64,000 bases of DNA from Verrucolacustris abundans (GTDB lineage Bacteria > Verrucomicrobiota > Verrucomicrobiia > Methylacidiphilales > Verrucolacustridaceae): the NCBI GenBank assembly GCA_965194535.1, contig OZ239145.1:682001-746000 (forward strand), written 5' to 3'. Shown here piece after piece: positions 23,631-32,500 of the stretch (positions are counted from its first letter, which is position 1; every line of letters starts with the position of its first letter). A program made the position numbers and the translations under genes. A model generated the notes under the pieces. The model ran no database searches and had not been told where the DNA came from. It saw only the letters and a list, made by a program, of their open reading frames with translations.

Positions 23631-26051
23631 ATGAAAATAAATTTAAAGAAATTTACAACGCACATTCTCACTGCCTTAGTCGCCTTGTTCGGCCTCTCCG
23701 CTGCCAACGCCGCAGATTGGACTGGCGCAACTAGCACCGATTGGAATACGGGGAGCAACTGGTCCGGCGGCGCAGTACCCACGGGGCAAGAAGCAGTTAT
23801 CAATAACTCGTCCGAAAATACCGCCACCATTTCCGCGAATATCTTGGTAACCCCCAATGACATCAAGGTAAAGAATGGCAGTCGCTTGGATCACACGGCG
23901 GGAACTGCAGGAACCTCTGGGGGCTCTTGGATGTACGTGGGCGAAGACAATTCGGCGGGAACTTACAATCTGGCGAACACCGGCACGGTGGCAGGCGGCA
24001 TCACAGGTTTCGCCCAAGGATCGGGCTCACTCAACGCCACGGGCAATCTCCTCGTGGGGGCCTTTGGTGACAATCGGACCGGAACCGTGCGGGTCAACAC
24101 GGCGGGAACGCTTGCCGTCTCCGGCGAACTCTTCATCGGCGACTCACAGAACAGCACGGGCAACTTCAGCCTCGAAAGCGGCACCATGACGGTGAACAAC
24201 AAGATTTTCGTCGGCAACAATCGCGGCACTGGCACGATGACCATGTCCGGAGGCACGCTGACCAAGACCGGTGGGGATCAGACGTTTGTCGGCCGCGACA
24301 ATGGCACTGGCACTCTCACCCAGAGCGGGGGGACGGTCTCACTCAACCACGATTTCTACGTGGGACAAGGCGGTGGGGGAAACGGAACTCTCAATGTGAG
24401 CGGCAGTTCGGTCCTCAACACCGGGCGTGATTTCGTTATCGGCCGCGAGGGTGGCACGGGGTCGCTCAACGTGACGGGGGGCACGATCACCAAGACCGGG
24501 GATGAGAAAGTGATTGTGGGTCACAATAATGGTGTCGGTACCGTGGTGCACAGTGGCGGAACGATCAATGTGAATCAAAACGAACTCTACATCGGCAATG
24601 AAAATTCCGGTGCTCGAGGAACTTACACTCTCAGTGGCACAGGAGCGCTCAACGTGGCGAACGAAGTCGTCGTGGGTCGGGAAAGCGGCACGGGTATTCT
24701 GAATGTGGATGGCGGAACGATGACCACCACCGGAAACGGCAACATGTACGTCGGTCGTCGCAATGGAACGGGGACTTTGAACCAGACCGATGGAACAATC
24801 GTGGTGAACAAAGAGTTCGGCGTGGGAACGCGAGACGACGGCAAAATTGGAACCGGCACCTACAACTTGAGCGGAGGCTCGATCGCGGTTGCCAACAACT
24901 TCTTCGTCGGCAAAGAACAGGGGGCGTCCGGAACCATGGAAATGACCGGTGGCACCCTAGGAACGAGCGAAAGCCTGCGCATCGGGCACAACCAAGCGAC
25001 GGGTGTGTTCACCCAAAGCGGTGGCACGGTCAACGTGCAAAACGAGGTCTATATCGGTAACGAGAACAGCGGCTCATCCGTGGGCACCTATACGCTGAGC
25101 GGCACGGGAGCTGTCAATGTTGGGAACGAGGTTCATATCGGCCGAGACAATGCAACCGGCACACTAAACCTTAATGGAGGCACCCTCATGACCAAAAAAC
25201 TTGAAGGTGGCAACGGCAGTGCGACGGTCAACTTCAATGGAGGCGTTCTCAAGGCAAAAGAAAACCAGGATAACCTGATCCAAAACCTTGACGTTGCGAA
25301 TGTGCAAAGCGGTGGAGCTAAGATCAATAGCAATGGATTTAACGTGGCCACCAGCCAAGCTCTCACGGGTACGGGTGGTTTGGAGAAGTTGGGTGCGGGC
25401 AGCTTAACCCTTTCGGCCAACAATACCTATGCTGGAACGACCACGGTGAGCGAAGGCTTGTTAAAAGTAAACGGAAGTGTGGGCAGTGTCACGGTCAGCA
25501 GCGGGGGAAGCTTGGGAGGATCGGGTACGACAGGATCTTTGCTGGTCAACGGCACCCTCACCCCGGGCAACAGTCCTGGAACTCTGAATACGGGGAGTCA
25601 AACGTGGTTTAATGGTGGTAATTATAATTGGCAAATCTTTGATGCGGCCGGTTCGGCTGGATCGGGTTACGATCTGTTGAACATCGCTGGATCACTGGAT
25701 CTTTCGAATCTGACGGCGGGAGGATTCGGGATAAATATGTGGAGCCTTTCAGGAATCAATCCCGATGTGAACGGGAATGCCACCAACTTTAATGCAGCGA
25801 ACAACTACTCCTGGATTCTAGCTCAAGCCGCTGCGGGGATAACTGGCTTCGAGGCGACTGATTTTAGTATCTTCACTTCGGCCAACAATGGAGCTGCAGG
25901 TTTCAGTAACACGTTCGATGGAGCCCTCTCTATCGCGGTTGCTGGCAATAATCTAGTTCTCAACTATCAGGCCGTACCCGAGCCCTCGTCGGTGGCTCTT
26001 ACCCTACTCGGCTTGGTTTCCACCTTGGCTCTGGCCAGGAGACGTCGCTAA
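23631..26051 (+). CDS. PEP-CTERM beta-solenoid surface protein with T5SS/PEP-CTERM-type repeats
   Basis: 806 residues. A signal peptide (cleavage near ANAADW) precedes a WTGATSTDWNTGSNW opening motif common in this protein class. Roughly 15 tandem repeats of 24-28 residues follow (about 95-530), with consensus hIGRxNGTGTLNxSGGTh, as in the T5SS/PEP-CTERM-associated repeat family. Next comes one autotransporter-associated beta-strand repeat (GLEKLGAGSLTLSANNTYAG) and a domain with TPGNSPGTL. The C-terminus is a textbook PEP-CTERM signal: VPEPSS, a hydrophobic helix, then ARRRR. Known biology: such proteins are cut and anchored or exported by an exosortase, which is not in this window. It is probably a structural surface or matrix component, paralogous to the next gene. 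Confidence 0.9.
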   Translation: MKINLKKFTTHILTALVALFGLSAANAADWTGATSTDWNTGSNWSGGAVPTGQEAVINNSSENTATISANILVTPNDIKVKNGSRLDHTAGTAGTSGGSWMYVGEDNSAGTYNLANTGTVAGGITGFAQGSGSLNATGNLLVGAFGDNRTGTVRVNTAGTLAVSGELFIGDSQNSTGNFSLESGTMTVNNKIFVGNNRGTGTMTMSGGTLTKTGGDQTFVGRDNGTGTLTQSGGTVSLNHDFYVGQGGGGNGTLNVSGSSVLNTGRDFVIGREGGTGSLNVTGGTITKTGDEKVIVGHNNGVGTVVHSGGTINVNQNELYIGNENSGARGTYTLSGTGALNVANEVVVGRESGTGILNVDGGTMTTTGNGNMYVGRRNGTGTLNQTDGTIVVNKEFGVGTRDDGKIGTGTYNLSGGSIAVANNFFVGKEQGASGTMEMTGGTLGTSESLRIGHNQATGVFTQSGGTVNVQNEVYIGNENSGSSVGTYTLSGTGAVNVGNEVHIGRDNATGTLNLNGGTLMTKKLEGGNGSATVNFNGGVLKAKENQDNLIQNLDVANVQSGGAKINSNGFNVATSQALTGTGGLEKLGAGSLTLSANNTYAGTTTVSEGLLKVNGSVGSVTVSSGGSLGGSGTTGSLLVNGTLTPGNSPGTLNTGSQTWFNGGNYNWQIFDAAGSAGSGYDLLNIAGSLDLSNLTAGGFGINMWSLSGINPDVNGNATNFNAANNYSWILAQAAAGITGFEATDFSIFTSANNGAAGFSNTFDGALSIAVAGNNLVLNYQAVPEPSSVALTLLGLVSTLALARRRR
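24732..24839 (+). repeat. 108-bp segment almost identical to 27301-27408
   Basis: By direct comparison this stretch differs at 4 of 108 positions from 27301-27408 in the paralogous gene, while flanking repeats differ much more. It encodes one and a half beta-solenoid repeats. This points to recent gene conversion or recombination between the two genes. Confidence 0.85.
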
Positions 26052-26094
26052 AGGAGCTTTGAAAACAGGAGACTTGTGAGCCAAGCTTAAAAAT

Positions 26095-28605
26095 ATGAAG
26101 CGCTGCTGGATCGCTGGGTGGGTGCTCTGCCTGAGTCTGGCCACATCATACTCGGCTGATAATCTCTGGACTGGTGCGACGAGCACCGATTGGAATGACC
26201 CGGCCAACTGGGCTGCAGGTGGTGTGCCGGATACAACATTTGGCGACAACGCGGTTGTTTCAACGACAATCCCCAACATCGCGACGATCACTGCAGATAT
26301 TCTATACACTCCAAATGACATTAACGTAACCGGAGGCGGCCGGATCGATCACCGGGCTGGCGTGGCTGGGACTGCCAATAGTTCTTGGATGGCAGTCGGG
26401 ATGGACAGCACGCCAAACTTCTACAACCTAGCGGACACCTCGACCACGGGACTTGGAATCAGCGGCTATGGACAAGGGACGGGAACGCTGAATGTGACCG
26501 GAAACCTTAACTTGGCCGCATGGGGTGGCAGCCGCAACGGGACGATGAACATCAACACCACGGGGGCCCTGAATGTCGCGGGTACACTACGCATCGGTAA
26601 TGACGGCGGCTCAGTCGGTGTGATGAATTTGGAGTCGGGCGCAGTTATCCTTTCGCATGCGAATACTGTTTGGGGGCATGACGAGACTCACATCGGACAT
26701 GGTGGCGGTGTGGCCATATTGAATATTGCAGGGGGCTCTTTCAGCGCATCGAGAAATTTCCGGCTGGGGAACGATCTTGGAACTGGAACGATAAATATCA
26801 CGGGTGGCTCGCTTACCGTTGCAGGAACCGATGATGTCTTTATCGGTCGCGACAAAGGCACTGCTGTCGTCAATCAATCAGGCGGTGTGGTTGAATTCAA
26901 CCACAACACCTTTATTGCCAATGGAAACAATCAGGGCGATCCCACCAGTGGAACTTACAATCTCACCGCCGGCGTGCTAAATGTGAAACGCGAGTTCGTG
27001 ATTGGTCGTGAGGGCGTCAGTGCGACGGGAACCTTAAATATGACAGGCGGTACGATCACCAAGACTGGGGATGAGAGGATGATTGTTGGCCACAACAACG
27101 GAAAAGGATTTGTCGTACACAGTGGTGGAACGATCAACGTGAACCAAAACGAGCTGTATATCGGCAACGAGAATGCGGGTGCCTCGGGCACCTACACCCT
27201 CAGCGGCTCAGGAGCACTAAACGTGGCGAACGAATTAGTGGTTGGGCGTGAGAGCGGCACGGGAACGCTGAATGTAAATGGTGGAACGATCACCACCTCG
27301 GGAAACGGCAACATGTACGTCGGGCGTCGCAATGGAACGGGGACGTTGAACCAGACCGATGGAACAATCGTTGTGAACAGAGAGTTCGGCGTGGGAACGC
27401 GAGACGACAATAAGATTGGCACTGGAATCTACAACCTGAGTGGAACAGGTGTTATCACCGTTGCGAACAATCTTTTCGTCGGAAAAGAACAGGGGTCTTC
27501 GGGGGCTTTAAACATGACCGGCGGCACCATGAGCACGAGTGATAAACTGATGATCGGGCACAACCAAGCCACCGGTGTGGTGACACAGAGTGGTGGCACC
27601 GTGAATGTGCAAAACGAGGTCTTTGTCGGCAATGAAAACAGTGCTTCATCGGTGGGCACCTACACCCTAAGTGGGGCCGGTGTACTCAATGTGGGAAATG
27701 AGGTCATCGTAGGTCGTGACAACGGCACGGGTACTTTCAACCTGAATGGCGGAACCGTGAATGCGGCTAAGATCTCGGGCGGAAGTGGCAGCGCCACGGT
27801 GAACTTTAATGGAGGGGTGATCAAAGCCAAACGGGACGAGAGCAACCTCATCGAAGGTTTCGACACGGCCAATGTGCAGAGCGGTAGGCTTAAACTTGAT
27901 AGCAATGGCTTCAATGTGAGCACCAGACAAGTTCTGACGGGAACGGGTGGTTTGGAGAAGTTGGGTTTGGGTCAACTCACCTTAAGTGGCGCCAATACTT
28001 ATTCTGGCACAACGACGGTGACGGCCGGCGTTCTTCGGGTCGAAAAAACCGGACTTAATGCCATTGTCGACGCAGCCGCCGACACTTTGGTGGCCGAGTT
28101 CACCTTAACACCTGCCGCTGGAGCTTACTCAATCCTGCCCGGGCCTCTGGCCGGGGCCCAAACTTTCAGTGCCACCGGTTTGGGTGCAAATCAGCAGGCG
28201 ACATTCGATCGGTCGACCAGCACCGTGACGGTAACAGAACTAGTCACTGGATCGACTTTTGCTTCCCTCTACCCTGCCAATAGCGAGGCTACTTTAGGTA
28301 GTAATGGGCTGAGTAACTTAATGAACTATGCCCTTGGGGGTGTGGGTGAAAGCTCGATTCCTGCTTTGCCGCAGTTGACCGTAGGAGTTAACGGCTTAAC
28401 GCTCACGGGCAATGTTAGAACTGATGATACAGGTTTAACAATTCGAGGAGAGACAGCCACCAGCCTATCTGGGCCGTGGACCCCTGTTGACTTAAGCGCG
28501 ACTGGAGTACCTTCAGCTGTCCTTAATACTACGGTGAAAAGCTTTACCGTCCCAATAGATCCTGCGGAGCCCAAAAAGTTCCTTCGTTTTCACGTGACTA
28601 AGTAG
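26095..28605 (+). CDS. Beta-solenoid surface protein, paralogue of the preceding gene, with a KKFLxLKV-type C-terminus
   Basis: 836 residues. Signal peptide (about 1-21), the same WTGATSTDWNDPANW opening and the same array of GTGTLNxxGGT repeats as the gene 43 bp upstream, followed by GLEKLGLGQLTLSGANTYSG. The C-terminal 110 residues are different: instead of PEP-CTERM there is SNGLSNLMNYALGG, a beta-rich stretch with NVRTDDTGLTIRGE, and the ending PKKFLRFHVTK. This module matches the C-termini at 43620-43989, 49670-50041 and the GH5 at 12611. Two paralogues with similar bodies but different tails imply different sorting or anchoring. The function of the body is unknown; adhesion or matrix formation is an inference. 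Confidence 0.85.
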   Translation: MKRCWIAGWVLCLSLATSYSADNLWTGATSTDWNDPANWAAGGVPDTTFGDNAVVSTTIPNIATITADILYTPNDINVTGGGRIDHRAGVAGTANSSWMAVGMDSTPNFYNLADTSTTGLGISGYGQGTGTLNVTGNLNLAAWGGSRNGTMNINTTGALNVAGTLRIGNDGGSVGVMNLESGAVILSHANTVWGHDETHIGHGGGVAILNIAGGSFSASRNFRLGNDLGTGTINITGGSLTVAGTDDVFIGRDKGTAVVNQSGGVVEFNHNTFIANGNNQGDPTSGTYNLTAGVLNVKREFVIGREGVSATGTLNMTGGTITKTGDERMIVGHNNGKGFVVHSGGTINVNQNELYIGNENAGASGTYTLSGSGALNVANELVVGRESGTGTLNVNGGTITTSGNGNMYVGRRNGTGTLNQTDGTIVVNREFGVGTRDDNKIGTGIYNLSGTGVITVANNLFVGKEQGSSGALNMTGGTMSTSDKLMIGHNQATGVVTQSGGTVNVQNEVFVGNENSASSVGTYTLSGAGVLNVGNEVIVGRDNGTGTFNLNGGTVNAAKISGGSGSATVNFNGGVIKAKRDESNLIEGFDTANVQSGRLKLDSNGFNVSTRQVLTGTGGLEKLGLGQLTLSGANTYSGTTTVTAGVLRVEKTGLNAIVDAAADTLVAEFTLTPAAGAYSILPGPLAGAQTFSATGLGANQQATFDRSTSTVTVTELVTGSTFASLYPANSEATLGSNGLSNLMNYALGGVGESSIPALPQLTVGVNGLTLTGNVRTDDTGLTIRGETATSLSGPWTPVDLSATGVPSAVLNTTVKSFTVPIDPAEPKKFLRFHVTK
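27301..27408 (+). repeat. 108-bp partner of the near-identical segment at 24732-24839
   Basis: Four mismatches in 108 bp to the segment in the upstream paralogue. See that entry for interpretation. Confidence 0.85.
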
Positions 28606-28681
28606 TCACCAGGGTTTGGCTAAGCCGAGCGAGAGTTTTCCAAAGAATTGTGATTTAACCTTTTGCCGGCAAGATAGATCC

Positions 28682-29254
28682 ATGAAACACCTAACAAGAC
28701 TTATCTCTTTTTTCCTGATTCTGATGGGATGTTATGGTTCGGCCTATGCTCAAGTACTTCTGAATCCCTCCTTTGATGATTCGGGCAGTACTGAGGAAGA
28801 ACCTATGGCATGGGTGCGTTGGGGTGAGGGTTTTCGGCGGGTGACGGATTGGAAACCGATCCACTCGGGAGCAGGCCAGTTAGGATACGATCATACGGCG
28901 GTCAGTCAGGGCGGGAACTGCGGGATTTGGCAGGATGTCGTTGGTGCCATCGCAGGGAAGAAGTACAAAATTTCGCTCTATGTCATGGCGGATAAGGTAG
29001 GGGGATCCAATCTTCCTCCAACCTCATTGGAGTTGAGATTAGAGTATGCGGATAATGGGCAGCAGTCGTTGCTGGAAAGTAAGATGATTCCTATGATCAC
29101 ACTACCTACCGATGGGAAATGGCAGGAGATATCGATTGAGGGCACAACCCCGCGGGATAGTTTGAGGTTTTTGATGGTGATGACACCCTTAGATGGTGAA
29201 AACCGCGGGGGAAAATTTAAGTTCGATGATGTGAAGGTGGAGTTAGTGCCCTAG
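28682..29254 (+). CDS. Small secreted carbohydrate-binding-like protein (CBM4/9-type fold)
   Basis: 190 residues from ATG 28682, giving a signal peptide (LISFFLILMGCYGSAYA). The body opens with LLNPSFDDSG and WVRWGEGF, then GNCGIWQDVVGAIAGKKYKI and ends with KFKFDDVKVEL; this order (N-PSFE start, 'W-Q-V' strand, final D-D-V strand) is typical of CBM4/9-like jelly rolls. It is clearly homologous to the gene at 30036-30656: WVRWGE/WTRWGE, RVTDWKP/RETDWKP, LGYDH/LGYHH, ELRLEY in both. No catalytic motif is visible. The gene lies between the surface-protein pair and a prepilin-like gene, all on the same strand. Confidence 0.72.
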   Translation: MKHLTRLISFFLILMGCYGSAYAQVLLNPSFDDSGSTEEEPMAWVRWGEGFRRVTDWKPIHSGAGQLGYDHTAVSQGGNCGIWQDVVGAIAGKKYKISLYVMADKVGGSNLPPTSLELRLEYADNGQQSLLESKMIPMITLPTDGKWQEISIEGTTPRDSLRFLMVMTPLDGENRGGKFKFDDVKVELVP

Positions 29255-29320
29255 GGATTGGAGTTACCCCTTTTGAGTAATGGTGATCCCTGTCCCATCA
29301 GGCGATCATGAAACTACTAT

Positions 29321-30079
29321 ATGTCCCTGATTCATCATAAGAACCCTTGGCAAGATCGGGTTACCCGAATTGCGAGTGCTTGGAGGGTTTCTAGTGGAAG
29401 TCCAATGTACGGAAAGAGGGATTTGGGATTTACTCTGGTCGAACTTCTGGTGGTGATTTCGATTCTTGGGCTTCTGGCGGCGCTGGGCATCCCGGCGATT
29501 TCTGGCGCCAGAGCCAGTGCGGATAAGGCAAAGTGCATCGGGAATTTAAAGCAGTTGGTGACCTTCACCCTATCCATGGCCACGGACAACAACGGAAAAA
29601 TTCCCAACTGGGATAATAATCAAAATCCCCCTTGGCACTGGGATGAGATACGACAGTTTATGGGGAGTCCGACCAATGTTTCCTTGAAAGGCACTACCTT
29701 TCAGTGCCCAGCCACCTGTCGCAATCCTGATTTGATTAAAGAGTTGGATATTTCGAATGGGCAGTTTCCCGTTGGAAGAAGTCACTACCGGTTCAACAAC
29801 TACTATGCGGCGGGCAAGTGGCCTCTTTTTAAAGTGAGTGAGGCAGTGGTTTTTTGGGACTTCGTATACTCCTACACGCCCAATGCCGATTGGTCTCACT
29901 ATCGGGGGAGTTCTAATACTATCATGAATCTGGCCTACGCCGATGGGCACGTAGCAACCGCGAGTTCGAAAGTATTACGTTCGGGAGATCGAGCGCAACG
30001 AATTGCCCCCTTGTACCCGCTGGGAGGTGATGATTATGGTTCAAGGCTTTATAAGCTGGGTTGGGAAGTGGAGAAGTAG
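29321..30079 (+). CDS. Prepilin-like protein with N-terminal methylation motif and ADGHV C-terminal motif
   Basis: 252 residues from ATG 29321; an alternative ATG at 29405 would give a shorter leader (MYGKRDLG) more typical of type IV prepilins. The motif GFTLVELLVVISILGLLAAL is a prepilin peptidase site followed by the pilin helix. The C-terminal half includes YADGHVATAS, the DG motif characteristic of the large prepilin-like families of Verrucomicrobiota, Planctomycetota and Lentisphaerota. These proteins probably form or decorate pseudopili of type II-like systems; the individual role is unknown. It is flanked by two related carbohydrate-binding-like genes and its 3' end overlaps the next gene by 44 bp. 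Confidence 0.85.
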   Translation: MSLIHHKNPWQDRVTRIASAWRVSSGSPMYGKRDLGFTLVELLVVISILGLLAALGIPAISGARASADKAKCIGNLKQLVTFTLSMATDNNGKIPNWDNNQNPPWHWDEIRQFMGSPTNVSLKGTTFQCPATCRNPDLIKELDISNGQFPVGRSHYRFNNYYAAGKWPLFKVSEAVVFWDFVYSYTPNADWSHYRGSSNTIMNLAYADGHVATASSKVLRSGDRAQRIAPLYPLGGDDYGSRLYKLGWEVEK

Positions 30080-30656
30080 TGTCTTGAAGACGATTGCGTT
30101 GTACACGGCCGTTATCTGTGTGGCTTTTTCCTGCTCTTGGGTCCAAGCAGCTCCTGAGTTGATCAACGGCTCCTTCGAGGAAGGTGGGACTACCTCGGAT
30201 ACGGCGGTTGGTTGGACCCGGTGGGGAGAGTGGATCAATCGCGAGACGGATTGGAAACCTGTGCGAACGGGCCAAGCGGTCTTAGGGTATCACCACTGGC
30301 AAATTCCATCGGAGGCGGACTCGGGCGTTTGGCAGGAGGTGAAAGGATTGAAAGTGGGGCAGAAGGTAAAATTTTCGATTTTTATGATGGTTGATTCTGT
30401 TTCAGGCAATCAGGCAAGGGCGGAGTATGTGGAGTTGCGCTTGGAGTATAGTAAAAATGGGTGGCAGGAGATTTTGGCGCAGAAGAGGGTGCCACTCAAA
30501 GATTTTCCTACCGACGAAGCTTGGCACGCCATTGAGGTGGAGGGAGTCGCGTCGACAGAGGAACTTCGAGTAGTTTTATCCATCACCCCAAGTTTGGATG
30601 AAATTCCAAGGGCAGGAGCCGTCAAATTTGACGATGCCGAAATTCAGGTCAAATAG
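30036..30656 (+). CDS. Small secreted carbohydrate-binding-like protein, paralogue of the gene at 28682
   Basis: 206 residues from ATG 30036, chosen because GGGAGG at 30022-30027 is well spaced; ATG 30030 is too close. The start lies inside the prepilin-like gene (44-bp overlap), so translation is probably coupled. An N-terminal hydrophobic segment (about 18-35, TIALYTAVICVAFSC) precedes ELINGSFEEGG, WTRWGEW, SGVWQEVKGL and the closing AVKFDDAEIQV, the same jelly-roll plan as the gene at 28682. No enzymatic motif is present. It could be an exported adhesin-like or glycan-binding partner of the pseudopilin, which is an inference from gene order only. Confidence 0.72.
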   Translation: MVQGFISWVGKWRSSVLKTIALYTAVICVAFSCSWVQAAPELINGSFEEGGTTSDTAVGWTRWGEWINRETDWKPVRTGQAVLGYHHWQIPSEADSGVWQEVKGLKVGQKVKFSIFMMVDSVSGNQARAEYVELRLEYSKNGWQEILAQKRVPLKDFPTDEAWHAIEVEGVASTEELRVVLSITPSLDEIPRAGAVKFDDAEIQVK

Positions 30657-30697
30657 AGCCTAACCCTCAGGCACACCCCCGACCTCTGACCCTAAGG

Positions 30698-32296
30698 TTA
30701 CAGCTTAGCAGGTTCTTTTAAAATCTGTCCTTCGGAGGTCAGGATCCTCTGGAGTTCGGTCACATCGACAGAGTGGACCGATTTTTTGTCCCGGTTGGCC
30801 AATGCGGCTGCAACTCCGGCGGCTTGTCCTGCTATCATAAGTTGGGGTTCCATGCGGAAGGAGGCAAATGCGACCGCCGAGCTACTGAGGCATACCGGAA
30901 CCAGCAGATTGCGACACTCTTTTGATTTGGGAAGGAGAGCCCGGTAAGGAATATCCCAAGGATCCACCGGCTGGCTGACGTAGCCTTCCATGTATAACTC
31001 GTCCGCCGCGTTGGGGAAAAAGAATGTCCGCATGGAGAGCCACTGCACCTCGCGAATATCGATATTGTAACCTGCGATTCCTATGCAGTCCTCCTTGTGC
31101 CGATCGGTTATAAGGTCTTTTTGGGTTAACACGTGTTCACCCTGCATCCGACGTCCCTCGCGAATATACATCTGGTGGGGCCATCCGCCGGTGTCGGTGA
31201 ACTCATCCTTGCAAAGACCCCACGGTACGTACTTCTCGCGCACCTTCTTGGGTACGGAGGGATCGTTCTGCACGTAATAGACCAGACCTTGTGCCCAGTG
31301 GAGGTGTTCATCCCAAATCTCCCGGCGGCGTTCCAGTGTGCCGTCTGGGTACTGCTGGTTAGCGCCGGGAAGATTGAGGGAAATGGGGGCTCCGGCATTC
31401 ACGTCTGATTTACCGTTGGGCATTCTCTTGATGCCAAGAATACCGTCCACCTTCTCGCCACCGACCTCAAAGCAGCGCCGCAGCAATTCGTAGTCAGTCG
31501 GATTATAATTTGGGGGTGGAGTGACGGGCAGGCGGTTTTCGGGCACATCGGTCAGACAAAGTCGGAAACAGTAGGCCTGCATCTTTCCGTCTCCCGTTCC
31601 CGTGGGTACGAGATCCTCTTCCGCCGTTACGTGAGGAAGAAGCTTTCCGTCTTTCCACGGAGAGATGCGATAATTGATCTGGTGGTTGCTGCGGAGAAGA
31701 TCCCGGCGACCCGCCAAGGACTCCTTATGAAGACTACGACTCTCCCTTCCGATGGCGTAGGAAACCTTGGCAGCCTTCATCAGGTCGCCTTCGTAGGTGG
31801 TATCAATAAAAACCTGGGCAGAATATTCGTGGCCGTCTTGGGTCTTGAGAGATTCAATCCGGCCGTTTTTCATAATGATGGAGTTGAGTGCTTGGCCGAA
31901 TCTTGGCTCGATCTTTTGTTCGGCCAGCATGCCCTTCAGAACGTCTTCGGCGACGTGAGGTTCAAAGGTCCAGGCAATTTCCTGTCCGTAGTGCCGGCCG
32001 ACCCGTTGGAAGAATTCCTTAGCCAGACCTCCGATCACATTTTCCTGCCGATCCATATCCGTTCGACCGAGGCCCCCGGAAAGCATTCCTCCTACATGCC
32101 GACCAGGTTCCAGCAGGATGACGCTGGCTCCATTTCGAGCGGCGGAGATTGCTGCGGTGACTCCAGCTGAAGTTGCTCCGTACACAATGACGTCAGCGGT
32201 TGTTTTCGATTCCTTGGCCTGAATAGGGACGGCAAGAGAACTTAGAAGGACAAGAGAGAGAACTTGTCTTATCCAACGAGAGGGAAAGTAAGCCAT
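30698..32296 (-). CDS. Secreted FAD-dependent oxidoreductase (FAD_oxidored family)
   Basis: 532 residues with a signal peptide (about 1-27). A dinucleotide-binding motif in the GxxxxG style (VIVYGATSAGVTAAISAA, about 36-53) is followed by VGGMLSGGLGRTD and FIDTTYEGDLMKAAKV, all typical of a secreted FAD_oxidored family abundant in this phylum. The C-terminus has IAGQAAGVAAALA, the second FAD contact. The substrate is not known; family members are often found in sugar-degradation loci, where oxidation of a carbohydrate is suspected. It is the last gene of a minus-strand cluster (beta-helix protein, symporter, small membrane protein), starting 12 bp after the stop of the 63-residue gene. Confidence 0.82.
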   Translation of the reverse strand: MAYFPSRWIRQVLSLVLLSSLAVPIQAKESKTTADVIVYGATSAGVTAAISAARNGASVILLEPGRHVGGMLSGGLGRTDMDRQENVIGGLAKEFFQRVGRHYGQEIAWTFEPHVAEDVLKGMLAEQKIEPRFGQALNSIIMKNGRIESLKTQDGHEYSAQVFIDTTYEGDLMKAAKVSYAIGRESRSLHKESLAGRRDLLRSNHQINYRISPWKDGKLLPHVTAEEDLVPTGTGDGKMQAYCFRLCLTDVPENRLPVTPPPNYNPTDYELLRRCFEVGGEKVDGILGIKRMPNGKSDVNAGAPISLNLPGANQQYPDGTLERRREIWDEHLHWAQGLVYYVQNDPSVPKKVREKYVPWGLCKDEFTDTGGWPHQMYIREGRRMQGEHVLTQKDLITDRHKEDCIGIAGYNIDIREVQWLSMRTFFFPNAADELYMEGYVSQPVDPWDIPYRALLPKSKECRNLLVPVCLSSSAVAFASFRMEPQLMIAGQAAGVAAALANRDKKSVHSVDVTELQRILTSEGQILKEPAKL

Positions 32297-32308
32297 GAAG
32301 GACGTGTA

Positions 32309-32500
32309 TTATTTTTTCCGGCGTGAGAGCAACAGCATCGCCAAGCCGAACAGAAGTTGAACAACGCCCCAACCGAGAGTGATATTTTGTCCAAGGGTTT
32401 GGCGGATCATTTCCGGGGTGGAAGTCAGGCCGGTACCGATAAGAATGATCCCGTAGAGGGAGAAGATCAGACCGAGGGGAAGTCGGAGGTCGAAGTTCAT
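32309..32500 (-). CDS. 63-residue two-helix membrane protein coupled to the symporter
   Basis: Start ATG 32500, which shares one base with the TGA of the symporter gene (TGATG). Two hydrophobic segments (about 7-25 and 42-58) are separated by a polar TSTPEMIRQTLGQN loop, ending in SRRKK, which predicts both ends on the cytoplasmic side. Its tight coupling to a sodium symporter suggests an accessory subunit or stability factor. Small subunits of some sodium/solute symporters are known (DUF4212 type), but I cannot align this one to them with confidence, so the function stays open. Confidence 0.75.
   Translation of the reverse strand: MNFDLRLPLGLIFSLYGIILIGTGLTSTPEMIRQTLGQNITLGWGVVQLLFGLAMLLLSRRKK

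Noticed and set aside
23875..25423. Several open frames antisense to or out of phase with the solenoid gene
   Set aside because: They are by-products of the repetitive Gly/Thr codons and simply mirror the repeat period.
24000..27900. Repeat array as a CRISPR or tandem DNA repeat
   Set aside because: The repeats keep the reading frame, vary at third positions and lack conserved spacers; they are protein repeats.
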